A DNA stretch of 64,000 nucleotides from DSXF01 sp964387495 (GTDB taxonomy: Bacteria; Chloroflexota; Anaerolineae; Anaerolineales; Villigracilaceae): the NCBI GenBank assembly GCA_964387495.1, contig CAYLXB010000008.1:1-64000 (forward strand). The letters run 5' to 3'. Below are positions 52,442 through 60,037 of the stretch, in pieces. The translations under genes were made by a program, and so were the position numbers. Within the stretch, counting starts at the first letter, position 1. Every line of letters begins with the position of its first letter. The notes under the pieces are model-generated. The model did no database searches. It was given only the letters and a program-made list of their open reading frames with translations, and had not been told where the DNA came from.

Positions 52442-53187
52442 GATCGCCTGCCTTCCTGCGAACGGGCCGGGAAAATGTTCAGTAATTCATTGGTTTCACG
52501 GATGGTGTAATCAGGTTTGAACTCGGCTGTAGGTGGTTCCTTGGCCAGTGTGGCGGGTTCCAGCATGATAATCATCATTCCATAACCGGCAGCACGCGTA
52601 CCTTCCACATCCCGCACCGGATTGTCGCCCACATATGCACATTTTTCTGGTTCCACACCAGCCCGGCGTGCAGCTTCCCAGTAAATCTCCGGGTCTGGTT
52701 TTCGATACCCCACCCTGGACGATAGCACAACAGCCTTGAAATATTTACTGATACCTTCCGCCTCCATCCAATCCGGGATCTCGGTCTCAGTGATGGTATT
52801 GGCAATAATCCCCAGGATATAGCCGCGTTTATGCAGTTCGATAACGGTGGCATTGACGTCCGGGCGGGGAACCCGCCGGCCGTCATGGTCGCGCCACAGA
52901 CGGGTCAGCCTGCCAGCCAGGGGAGCGATTTTCTCGACAGGGTAGTCAGGCAGCAGCCACTTGGTCCACAACTCCTTTTCAGAGGCTTCCACCAGTGATT
53001 CTTTCGACTGCTTCCGGTAGATTTTCCATCTGGCATCCAGTTTTTCGAAAAAAGCGTCCTCCGGCTCTTTTGCGCCGATCAGGGTCATCAAATCCTTTCT
53101 GGCCTGAGCCATAAAAGCTTTATCTTCGACGACGAGCCGCAGGGTATTGCCGACATCGAGAAAAATGGCTTCGATCTTGTTGTTCAT
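52438..53187 (-). CDS. HAD family hydrolase, first gene of the - strand cluster
   Basis: A 249-aa HAD protein: FLDVGNT, IIANTIT, GYRKPDP, YVGDNPVRD, with cap block KELWTKWLLPDYP. It is the first gene of the long - strand series and is preceded by a good promoter at 53326-53298. ATG 53187 has AGGAAAGG at good distance; a longer open frame would run into the promoter and is rejected. The second Asp of motif I is Gly. Confidence 0.87.
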   Translation of the reverse strand: MNNKIEAIFLDVGNTLRLVVEDKAFMAQARKDLMTLIGAKEPEDAFFEKLDARWKIYRKQSKESLVEASEKELWTKWLLPDYPVEKIAPLAGRLTRLWRDHDGRRVPRPDVNATVIELHKRGYILGIIANTITETEIPDWMEAEGISKYFKAVVLSSRVGYRKPDPEIYWEAARRAGVEPEKCAYVGDNPVRDVEGTRAAGYGMMIIMLEPATLAKEPPTAEFKPDYTIRETNELLNIFPARSQEGRRS

Positions 53188-53273
53188 GCTGGCACCTTTC
53201 CTGGTCTGGATTCCGGATTGTAGTGAGTGCAAAATGGACGAAATCGTGCAAAAAACTTTCATTTTTCCATTTT

Positions 53274-53326
53274 ATGAAAGTTCACTTTCATTTGCACATC
53301 ATACAACAATAATCATAAAAATGCAA
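53274..53326 (-). promoter_or_regulatory. Promoter and candidate operator of the HAD/mutase cluster
   Basis: On the - strand, -35 TTGCAT (53326-53321), 17-base spacer, -10 TATGAT (53303-53298). The 24-base element 53285-53308 matches the RpiR-gene promoter at 21 positions. A perfect palindrome ATGAAAGT-TC-ACTTTCAT (53274-53291) starts at about +1, and the motif ACTTTCA occurs twice more nearby. The arrangement fits repression by the locus RpiR protein. Confidence 0.62.
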
Positions 53327-53346
53327 GATTACTTTCAAAAATGGTA

Positions 53347-53401
53347 TTGACTTTTTCTGTACGCTTGGTTAAACTATGAACATTCATGCACACGTGTGCA
53401 T
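53347..53401 (+). promoter_or_regulatory. LacI gene promoter with operator palindrome
   Basis: -35 TTGACT (53347-53352), 17-base spacer, -10 TAAACT (53370-53375). The perfect 16-bp palindrome ATGCACACGTGTGCAT (53386-53401) begins 10 bases after the -10, at about +4, a classic repressor site. The same 14-bp core recurs at 61196-61209 with nearly the same spacing. The LacI gene follows 31 bases later, so autoregulation is expected. Confidence 0.8.
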
Positions 53402-53432
53402 AACCCCGGGAAGATTCTAAGGAGAAGTCCCC

Positions 53433-54452
53433 GTGCCAGTCACGATTAAGGATATTGCCAGAGAAGCGGAGGTTTCCCATTCCACTGTCTCGCGCGCCCT
53501 GAATGGCAGCCCGCTGATTGCTGCGGAGACCACTGAACGCATCCGTCAGACAGCCAACAAATTGGGTTATCTCCCCAGCGCGGCTGCTCGCACATTGAAG
53601 ACCAATCGTTCACATGCACTGGGTGTCATTATTCGCAATGTTGACGATCCCTTCTTTAGCGAAATCTTACAGGGGATTGAGGAGGTTGCTCAGGCCAGCG
53701 GCTACAGCCTGTTCATGGCTGCCTCCCTGCGTGACCAGGAGCGGGAACGGGGGATTGTACAGGCCATGGTCGAACACCGGGTGGATGGTGTCATGATCTG
53801 TTCCACCACGGTCAGCGCCGAGCACAGCCACCAACTCGCCAGATTCGGTGTACCCATCGTGGTGATCAACAACCAGGCAGCCGAGACATATCGTTACTCC
53901 ATCTATCACGACGATGTGGACGGCAGCCGCCAAGTCACACGCCACCTTATCGAACTGGGACACCAGAAAATCGCCTATCTGGGAAATGCCAGTGCCGGAC
54001 GCAGCACACTTGAACGGCTGGCTGGCTTCCAGCAGGAACTAAAAACGGCCAAAATCCCCATCCCTTCTGCATATATCCATGAGGTATCAGGCGGCGGACC
54101 TGAAAACGGGCAGGCCGGCCTGGAACACTTTCTCAGCCTGGATGATCGTCCCACAGCACTGGTCTGCTACAACGATATGATGGCCCTCGGTGTATTGAAG
54201 GGACTGAATTTGGCCGGGTTGGGAGTCCCGGCGCAGATGTCCGTCACTGGTTTCGACAACATTGTTTTCTCTGCTTATTCCACCCCCCCGCTGACAACAT
54301 TCCACCAACCCAAGCGTTTCATCGGCGCTGAAGCAGCCCGTCTCGTACTTGGCCTGCTCAACAACCCTCAAAACCATAATGCTGGTCCAAAAATCCAGAT
54401 GCTCAAAGGGCATTTGCTGGTACGCAGTTCGACCGGTGCTCCGGCCAAGTAG
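53433..54452 (+). CDS. LacI family transcriptional regulator
   Basis: A 339-aa repressor-type regulator. The N-terminal HTH reads TIKDIAREAEVSHSTVSRAL, followed by the hinge LPSAAARTLKTNRS. The sugar-binding domain has DDPFFSEILQGIEE, DGVMICS, HDDVDGSRQVTRHLIELGH, ALVCYNDMMALGVL and SVTGFDN. GTG 53433 follows AAGGAGAAG. Its likely operator is the palindrome in its own promoter and before the zinc-dehydrogenase gene. The downstream genes suggest a sugar acid or its catabolic intermediate as effector. Confidence 0.92.
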   Translation: MPVTIKDIAREAEVSHSTVSRALNGSPLIAAETTERIRQTANKLGYLPSAAARTLKTNRSHALGVIIRNVDDPFFSEILQGIEEVAQASGYSLFMAASLRDQERERGIVQAMVEHRVDGVMICSTTVSAEHSHQLARFGVPIVVINNQAAETYRYSIYHDDVDGSRQVTRHLIELGHQKIAYLGNASAGRSTLERLAGFQQELKTAKIPIPSAYIHEVSGGGPENGQAGLEHFLSLDDRPTALVCYNDMMALGVLKGLNLAGLGVPAQMSVTGFDNIVFSAYSTPPLTTFHQPKRFIGAEAARLVLGLLNNPQNHNAGPKIQMLKGHLLVRSSTGAPAK

Positions 54453-54459
54453 CGATCCC

Positions 54460-55944
54460 ATGAAACTGACAACCTCCATGCTCAAACTCTTTCCCCATTC
54501 ATTGACCTGCCTGGATGACATCGAATTCGGGCTGGCACACACAGATGCAGGGCAGCGTCTGGTCCTGTTATCTGAATCAACCCTGGCTGGGTTCGAGGGC
54601 GAACGCTCTGAATTCGAACAGAAAACTCTGTCCCTGTGCCCGCTCTCCCCGAAGAACGCGGCTGCCCTGCGCAACTGTCTGACTTGGCTCCAGCCGCGTC
54701 CACTCGGACTTGCCACCTCCGCCGGGATGGGCGACCGTCTCGGCCTGGCCACGCCCGGGCATGTGCGCGCCGTACGCATGGCAGACGTCGGAATCGCACC
54801 CATCTTTGCGCAACAATCCATCCGCGAGATGACCCGCACAGGGCGCCGGCCGCAGCAGGTGATAGACGACGCCACCTGGGGTATCTTTGCCGAGGGCTGG
54901 CAGGCCGGTGTCGGAGCGGATGCAGACCATCTTAAAACGCCGGCAGATATTGATGCCTGTCTGGCTGCCGGCTTTACTTTCTTTACCATTGACCCCGGAG
55001 AACATGTAGACAATCGCGCCGAAAAAGCCAGTTCGCGTGAGCTGTGCAACTTGGCCGAGACCCTTCCGGCAGAGATACATCCCGGTGCCAGCGGGTTGGC
55101 AGGCAAAGACTTCGATCTCGAAGGGCTGAAGATCCACTTTGACGAAGCCACGCTTCGTAAAGCTGCCGTCAAGTATGGGAGGGCTGTTGCCCATGTTGCT
55201 TCCATGTACCATCATCTCGTCGAATCCGCCGGCCGGCGTTCCATTGAATTGGAAGTTTCTGTGGACGAGACAGATCAACCCACCTCGCATGCCGAGCATA
55301 TTTATATAGCCAGCGAACTCAAGCGGCTGGGAATCAAGTGGGTCAGCCTGGCACCGCGTTACGTTGGGCGCTTTGAGAAAGGTGTCGACTACATTGGTGA
55401 TCTGCTGGCCTTTGAAAAGGATTTCGCCGGCCACGCCGCCATCGCCCGCCATTTCGGACCATACAAACTCAGCCTGCATTCCGGGTCCGACAAATTCAGC
55501 ATCTATCCCATCGCCGCCCGTTGTGCACACGGCCTGGTGCATCTTAAGACAGCTGGTACAAGTTACCTCGAGGCTCTGCGGACCATTGCGGTAGTCAATG
55601 AAGACCTCTTTCGAGAAATCTATGTCTTCGCCCGCGAGCACTATGAGTACGACCGCGTCAGTTATCATGTCTCAGCAGAGCTCAAACGTGCTCCCCTGCC
55701 AAACGCCATCACTGATTGGCCAGCCTTGCTCGATCAGTTCGACGCCCGGGAGATTCTGCATGTGACCTTCGGCTCCGTACTGTCCGACAAGACCGCTGTT
55801 GGTGACTGGCGCTTTTACGACCGTTTTATGGCCTGCCTGCGTACTAATCCCGAGATGTATGCCGCCAACTTGGAACGGCATTTTGCGCGCCATTTAAAAC
55901 CGTTTACCGCTCAAACAGAAATTTTCGACTCCGCTCCCAATTAG
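54460..55944 (+). CDS. uxaE: Tagaturonate/fructuronate epimerase (UxaE family)
   Basis: A 494-aa protein of the UxaE family, known from Thermotoga, which epimerises D-tagaturonate and D-fructuronate in galacturonate catabolism. Family-like stretches are GLATSAGMGDRLGLATPGH, FTIDPGEHVDNRA, EVSVDETDQPTSHAEHIYIA, GPYKLSLHSGSDKFSIYP and LHVTFGSVLSDK, whose His, Glu and Asp residues probably bind a metal. ATG 54460 lies 7 bases after the LacI gene, so the two are in one operon. The SDR oxidoreductase downstream fits the next reduction step. Confidence 0.85.
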   Translation: MKLTTSMLKLFPHSLTCLDDIEFGLAHTDAGQRLVLLSESTLAGFEGERSEFEQKTLSLCPLSPKNAAALRNCLTWLQPRPLGLATSAGMGDRLGLATPGHVRAVRMADVGIAPIFAQQSIREMTRTGRRPQQVIDDATWGIFAEGWQAGVGADADHLKTPADIDACLAAGFTFFTIDPGEHVDNRAEKASSRELCNLAETLPAEIHPGASGLAGKDFDLEGLKIHFDEATLRKAAVKYGRAVAHVASMYHHLVESAGRRSIELEVSVDETDQPTSHAEHIYIASELKRLGIKWVSLAPRYVGRFEKGVDYIGDLLAFEKDFAGHAAIARHFGPYKLSLHSGSDKFSIYPIAARCAHGLVHLKTAGTSYLEALRTIAVVNEDLFREIYVFAREHYEYDRVSYHVSAELKRAPLPNAITDWPALLDQFDAREILHVTFGSVLSDKTAVGDWRFYDRFMACLRTNPEMYAANLERHFARHLKPFTAQTEIFDSAPN

Positions 55945-55956
55945 TTCAAAGGCCTT

Positions 55957-56790
55957 ATGAACACTCCAATCGTGCAAAAACTCTTCGATTTCTCCGGCAA
56001 GGCCGCTGTTGTCACCGGCGGTGCAGGGGTGCTGTGTACGGCCATCTGCCGGGCTCTTGCAGATGCGGGCGCAAAAGTAGCCGTCCTGGATCTGAATGCC
56101 GTGGCAGCCGAAGCCCTGGCTGCTGAGATCCGCACAAATGGTGGAGAAGCCATCGGATTGGCCTGCAATGTGATTGAAGTCTCCAGCGTTGAAGCCGCAG
56201 CCGGGACAGTTTTGAAAAAGTTCGGCCGGGTCGACATCCTCATCAACGGTGCCGGCGGCAACAAACCACAGGCCACCACCACCCCTCAACAGCGTTTCTT
56301 CGAACTGCCCGCAGAGGCCTTGCGTTGGGTCTTCGACTTGAACCTGATGGGCACAATTCTGCCTTCGCAGGTCTTCGGCATGCTGATGGTTGAACAAAAA
56401 TCCGGTGTCGTCCTGAACATCTCCTCGATGAATGCCTTCCGCCCGCTGACTCGCATTCCGGCCTATTCGGCTGCCAAGGCCGGCGTCAGCAACTTCACCC
56501 AATGGCTGGCTGTCCATATGGCGCAGGAATACTCCCCCGATATCCGGGTCAATGCCATCGCCCCTGGTTTCTTCCTGACAGAACAAAACCGTTACCTGCT
56601 CACCGACAAAGCTACAGGCAGCCTGACACCGCGCGGTCAGTCCATCATCAATCACACACCCATGAGCCGCTTTGGCGTGCCGGAAGATCTGATCGGCACA
56701 ATTTTATGGCTGGCATCCCCAGCAGCAACCTTTATCACCGGCATTGTCGTTCCGGTGGATGGTGGTTTTTCTGCCTTTAGCGGCATCTAA
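55957..56790 (+). CDS. SDR family oxidoreductase, probable D-mannonate/fructuronate reductase
   Basis: A 277-aa short-chain dehydrogenase. The NAD(P) motif is VTGGAGVLCTAICRAL, with VAVLDLN after beta-2, INGAGG, and the catalytic Ser in NISSMNAF and YSAAKAG (Tyr, Lys). It ends in the usual GIVVPVDGGFSAFSG. The length and the C-terminal insert resemble SDR-type mannonate oxidoreductases of uronate operons. Following UxaE by 12 bases, it would reduce fructuronate to mannonate. Substrate assignment is by context. Confidence 0.8.
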   Translation: MNTPIVQKLFDFSGKAAVVTGGAGVLCTAICRALADAGAKVAVLDLNAVAAEALAAEIRTNGGEAIGLACNVIEVSSVEAAAGTVLKKFGRVDILINGAGGNKPQATTTPQQRFFELPAEALRWVFDLNLMGTILPSQVFGMLMVEQKSGVVLNISSMNAFRPLTRIPAYSAAKAGVSNFTQWLAVHMAQEYSPDIRVNAIAPGFFLTEQNRYLLTDKATGSLTPRGQSIINHTPMSRFGVPEDLIGTILWLASPAATFITGIVVPVDGGFSAFSGI

Positions 56791-56804
56791 ACGGAACCAT
56801 CGCA

Positions 56805-58082
56805 ATGGACAGACAGGTATCCAATCTCGACGCTCACGCGATTGCCCCGGCCGGCTTGCTCATGCCGGAAACGATCCGCGCTACGCTTGAAAAGGGTCTT
56901 GCCGGAAAATTTACGGGGCAGAAAATGCTTGTGCTCATCCCTGACCACACCCGTTCCCTGCCTCTGCCAATGTTATTTCGCCTGCTGGTCGAGCTCCTGC
57001 AAAAGACAAAGCAATTGGACTTCATGGTCGCCCTGGGGACCCACCCGCCGTTGGATGATGAGAGTCTTAACAAGCTGGTCGGCATCACACCAGAAGAACG
57101 CACCGTGAAATATAAGCAGGTTGGCTTGCTCAACCATGCTTGGAACGATCCGGCCGCGCTGACAGGCATCGGCGTGTTGGAAACGAATGAGATAAGGAAC
57201 GTAGCTGGTGAACACTGGCACCCATCTCTTCCAGAGCGGGTAGAGATTCGCATCAACCGGGCCGCACTAGAATATGACCACATCCTCATCCTCGGCCCGA
57301 CCTTCCCCCACGAAGTGGTTGGGTTTTCCGGCGGCGCAAAGTATCTGTTCCCTGGCATCTCCGGGCCGGAAATGATCAATGCCACCCATTGGCTGGGGGC
57401 GCTGGCGGGGGTGGTTGGTACGATCGGTATCAAGGAGACACCTGTCCGGACGATGATCCACAGCGCGGTACAGTGCCTCCGCACACCGGTCACGCTGGCC
57501 GCTCTGGTCGTGGATGGTTATGATCTGGCCGGCATTTTCATTGGCGATCTGTTTTCAGCCTGGAGTGCGGCCGCAGACTTCTCTGCCCGGCGTCACATCC
57601 GCTGGTGCAAAAAGCCTTTCCGGCGCGTCTTGTCTTGTGCCCCGGCAATGTATGATGAATTGTGGACAGGCGCCAAAGCCATGTACAAACTCGAGCCAGC
57701 TGTTGCCCTCGGGGGCGAATTGATCATCTATGCCCCCCACCTGAGCGTGGTCAGTCACGTTCACGGAAAGTACATCTACGAGATTGGCTATCATATTCTT
57801 CCTTACTTCCTGGACAACTGGGAGCAGTTCAAACACATTCCGTTGGGGGTTTTGGCGCACAGCACCCACCTGCGCGGCTCGGGCATCATGGAGCATGGCA
57901 CCGAAAAGCCGAATGTCAGGGTCACACTGGCCAGCAAAATCCCAGCCGAAGATTGCGCCCGCCTGAACCTGGGCTATCTCGATCCGGCATCCATTAACAT
58001 CACCGATTGGCAGGATCGGGAAGATGAAGGCATTATTTACGTTCCCAAAGCAGGCGAAATTCTTTACAGGTTGGAGCCCTAG
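56805..58082 (+). CDS. LarA-type nickel-pincer racemase/epimerase
   Basis: A 425-aa protein of the lactate racemase (DUF2088) family. The functional residues known from LarA are kept: IPDHTRSLP (Asp47, Arg50), GTHPP (His80), PTFPHEV (His169), GGAKYLFPGISG (Lys179, which binds the NPN cofactor) and NATHW (His195). LarA homologues act on diverse 2-hydroxy acids, including malate and aldonates. In an operon for uronate and gluconate-type compounds, a sugar-acid C2 epimerase is more likely than lactate racemase. The cofactor genes larB, larC and larE are not in this window. Confidence 0.82.
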   Translation: MDRQVSNLDAHAIAPAGLLMPETIRATLEKGLAGKFTGQKMLVLIPDHTRSLPLPMLFRLLVELLQKTKQLDFMVALGTHPPLDDESLNKLVGITPEERTVKYKQVGLLNHAWNDPAALTGIGVLETNEIRNVAGEHWHPSLPERVEIRINRAALEYDHILILGPTFPHEVVGFSGGAKYLFPGISGPEMINATHWLGALAGVVGTIGIKETPVRTMIHSAVQCLRTPVTLAALVVDGYDLAGIFIGDLFSAWSAAADFSARRHIRWCKKPFRRVLSCAPAMYDELWTGAKAMYKLEPAVALGGELIIYAPHLSVVSHVHGKYIYEIGYHILPYFLDNWEQFKHIPLGVLAHSTHLRGSGIMEHGTEKPNVRVTLASKIPAEDCARLNLGYLDPASINITDWQDREDEGIIYVPKAGEILYRLEP

Positions 58083-58083
58083 C

Positions 58084-58593
58084 ATGTTCGCATCCATTCT
58101 GCATTCTCACCTGGCTCGATATCCCGAAATGCAAGTACAGGATATCTACAAACTTGCTCATCAGGCGGCCATGGGCTGTGAGCATATGGCACATGACCCC
58201 GCCTTCGCATACAACTGGCTGGAAAGAGAATTGGCAGAAATGGGAGAAGGGCCATCTGAACCAGTGTTTGAGCCCATCTCAACGGATGGGGAGGTTGTTC
58301 GTGTTCACTTGCGCCCATACCTGTCATCTGGAGGCAATATTAATATGCTTTTGGATGCATTTCTTCGTACGGGCAACCATTTCCATGGAGAAACCGGCCT
58401 GCTTGAAGAGAACTGGAAAAGCGCCGTTCAAATTTGTCCCTTCTCCACCGCTGACATGGGCCAATTCATTCGGAAGATGAGAACAAACAATTACCCCGCT
58501 GTGCATCACTCAGATGAATATAAGCGGGCCTACAAACCGGCTTACCGGGTTATCTGCTGCAAATATATTACCTGTCAGGAGATTGGAGACTGA
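58084..58593 (+). CDS. Conserved protein of unknown function in sugar-acid operon
   Basis: A 169-aa soluble protein without signal peptide or membrane helix. It reads LHSHLARYPEMQVQDIYKLA, then HQAAMGCEHM, ERELAEM, EVVRVHLRPYLSSGG and a C-terminal YPAVHHSDEYKRAYKPAYRV. Conserved-looking His and acidic residues hint at an enzyme, but I know no function. ATG 58084 lies one base after the LarA-like stop; the last bases are 7 upstream of the 6-phosphogluconate dehydrogenase start, so it is an integral part of the operon. Confidence 0.75.
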   Translation: MFASILHSHLARYPEMQVQDIYKLAHQAAMGCEHMAHDPAFAYNWLERELAEMGEGPSEPVFEPISTDGEVVRVHLRPYLSSGGNINMLLDAFLRTGNHFHGETGLLEENWKSAVQICPFSTADMGQFIRKMRTNNYPAVHHSDEYKRAYKPAYRVICCKYITCQEIGD

Positions 58594-58600
58594 AATTATC

Positions 58601-60007
58601 ATGGAGAAAGCAAATTTTGGTTTCATGGGCCTGGGAGTAATGGGCCACATGCTGGCACTGAATATGGAACGCCACGGTTTTCGCGTGGCAGGTTACGACC
58701 TGGATACCAAAAAAGTAACCGCCTTCGGTACGAAATATCCAGGTAAGAACCTGGTCGCCTGTGCTACCCTGGCCGAGTTCCTGGCCGAGCTCGAACGTCC
58801 CCGCCGAATTATGATGATGGTCCCGGCCGGTAAACCGGTGGACGCAGCCATTGCCAGCCTGCGCGACGTGCTCGAACCTGGCGACCTGCTGATCGACGGG
58901 GGCAATACATTTTTCATGGACACCGAGCGCCGCTCGAAGGAATTGGAAGCCAGAGGCATTATCTACATCGGTACCGGTGTCAGCGGTGGGGAATATGGCG
59001 CACTCTGGGGTCCAGCTATCATGCCCGGAGGCCAGCCCGAAGCTTGGAATCTGGTCAAGCCCATCTTCGAAGCCATTAGTGCCCAAGTTGGAGGCGAACC
59101 ATGCGTGGCCTACATGGGGCCGCGCGGCGCCGGTCACTATGTCAAAATGGTTCACAACGGCATTGAGTACGGTGACATGCAGCTTATTGCCGAAGCCTAT
59201 GATATCCTGCACCGCGGCCTGGGACTGGATAATGCCAGCTTGCATGAGGTCTTCGGCAATTGGAATCTCGGCGAACTCGAGTCATATCTGGTCGAAATCA
59301 CTGCCGGCATCTTCACACGCTCAGATCCAGAGACAGGTACCGCCATTCTCGACCTGATCTTGGACGAGGCGCAGCAAAAAGGCACCGGCAAGTGGACTTC
59401 GCAGAACGCCCTTGATCTGGGTGCCCCCACCCCAACAATCAACGCAGCCGTGGAGAGCCGCATCCTCTCAGCTTATAAAGACGAGCGCGTTGCTGCGTCC
59501 AAAGTACTGACCGGCCCGAAACCTCGTTTTACCCTGGATCGGGAGAAAGTTATCAGCTGGGTACGCGATGCTCTATACGCAGCCAAAATATGCTCCTATG
59601 CACAAGGTTTCAGCCTGCTTCGGATGGCGGACAAGGAATATAACTACGGTCTGGATTATGGCGAGATTGCCCGCATCTGGCGCGGCGGCTGCATCATCCG
59701 CGCCCGCTTCCTGAACGACATTCGTGCCGCCTTTACCCGCGACCCCAATCTGTCCAACTTGATGCTGGATCCAGAATTTGCCGGCGCCATGAACGCCCGT
59801 CAATCGGCCTTGCGCGAGGTGGTGGCGCTGGCCGCGAAGAACGGCATCCCGGCGCTGGCCTTCAGTTCGGCCCTGGCCTATTATGATGCTTACCGCAGTG
59901 AACGCCTGCCCGCCAACCTGACCCAGGCCCAGCGGGATTACTTCGGAGCCCACACCTACCGCCGCATTGACCGTGAAGGCACGTTCCATACAGAGTGGAC
60001 AGCCTGA
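58601..60007 (+). CDS. gnd: 6-phosphogluconate dehydrogenase, decarboxylating
   Basis: A 468-aa oxidoreductase converting 6-phosphogluconate to ribulose 5-phosphate and CO2. The Rossmann motif GLGVMGHMLALN is at residues 8-19, followed by DGGNTFFMDT, GVSGGEYGALWGPAIMPGG and the catalytic Lys/Asn block HYVKMVHNGIEYGDMQLIAE. The C-terminal helical domain ends with RRIDREGTFHTEW. Full length for the family. ATG 58601 is preferred over in-frame upstream codons that overlap the previous gene. It links aldonate metabolism to the pentose phosphate pathway. Confidence 0.93.
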   Translation: MEKANFGFMGLGVMGHMLALNMERHGFRVAGYDLDTKKVTAFGTKYPGKNLVACATLAEFLAELERPRRIMMMVPAGKPVDAAIASLRDVLEPGDLLIDGGNTFFMDTERRSKELEARGIIYIGTGVSGGEYGALWGPAIMPGGQPEAWNLVKPIFEAISAQVGGEPCVAYMGPRGAGHYVKMVHNGIEYGDMQLIAEAYDILHRGLGLDNASLHEVFGNWNLGELESYLVEITAGIFTRSDPETGTAILDLILDEAQQKGTGKWTSQNALDLGAPTPTINAAVESRILSAYKDERVAASKVLTGPKPRFTLDREKVISWVRDALYAAKICSYAQGFSLLRMADKEYNYGLDYGEIARIWRGGCIIRARFLNDIRAAFTRDPNLSNLMLDPEFAGAMNARQSALREVVALAAKNGIPALAFSSALAYYDAYRSERLPANLTQAQRDYFGAHTYRRIDREGTFHTEWTA

Positions 60008-60037
60008 AACGATACGACAGTCACGAAAGGAGCAAGC

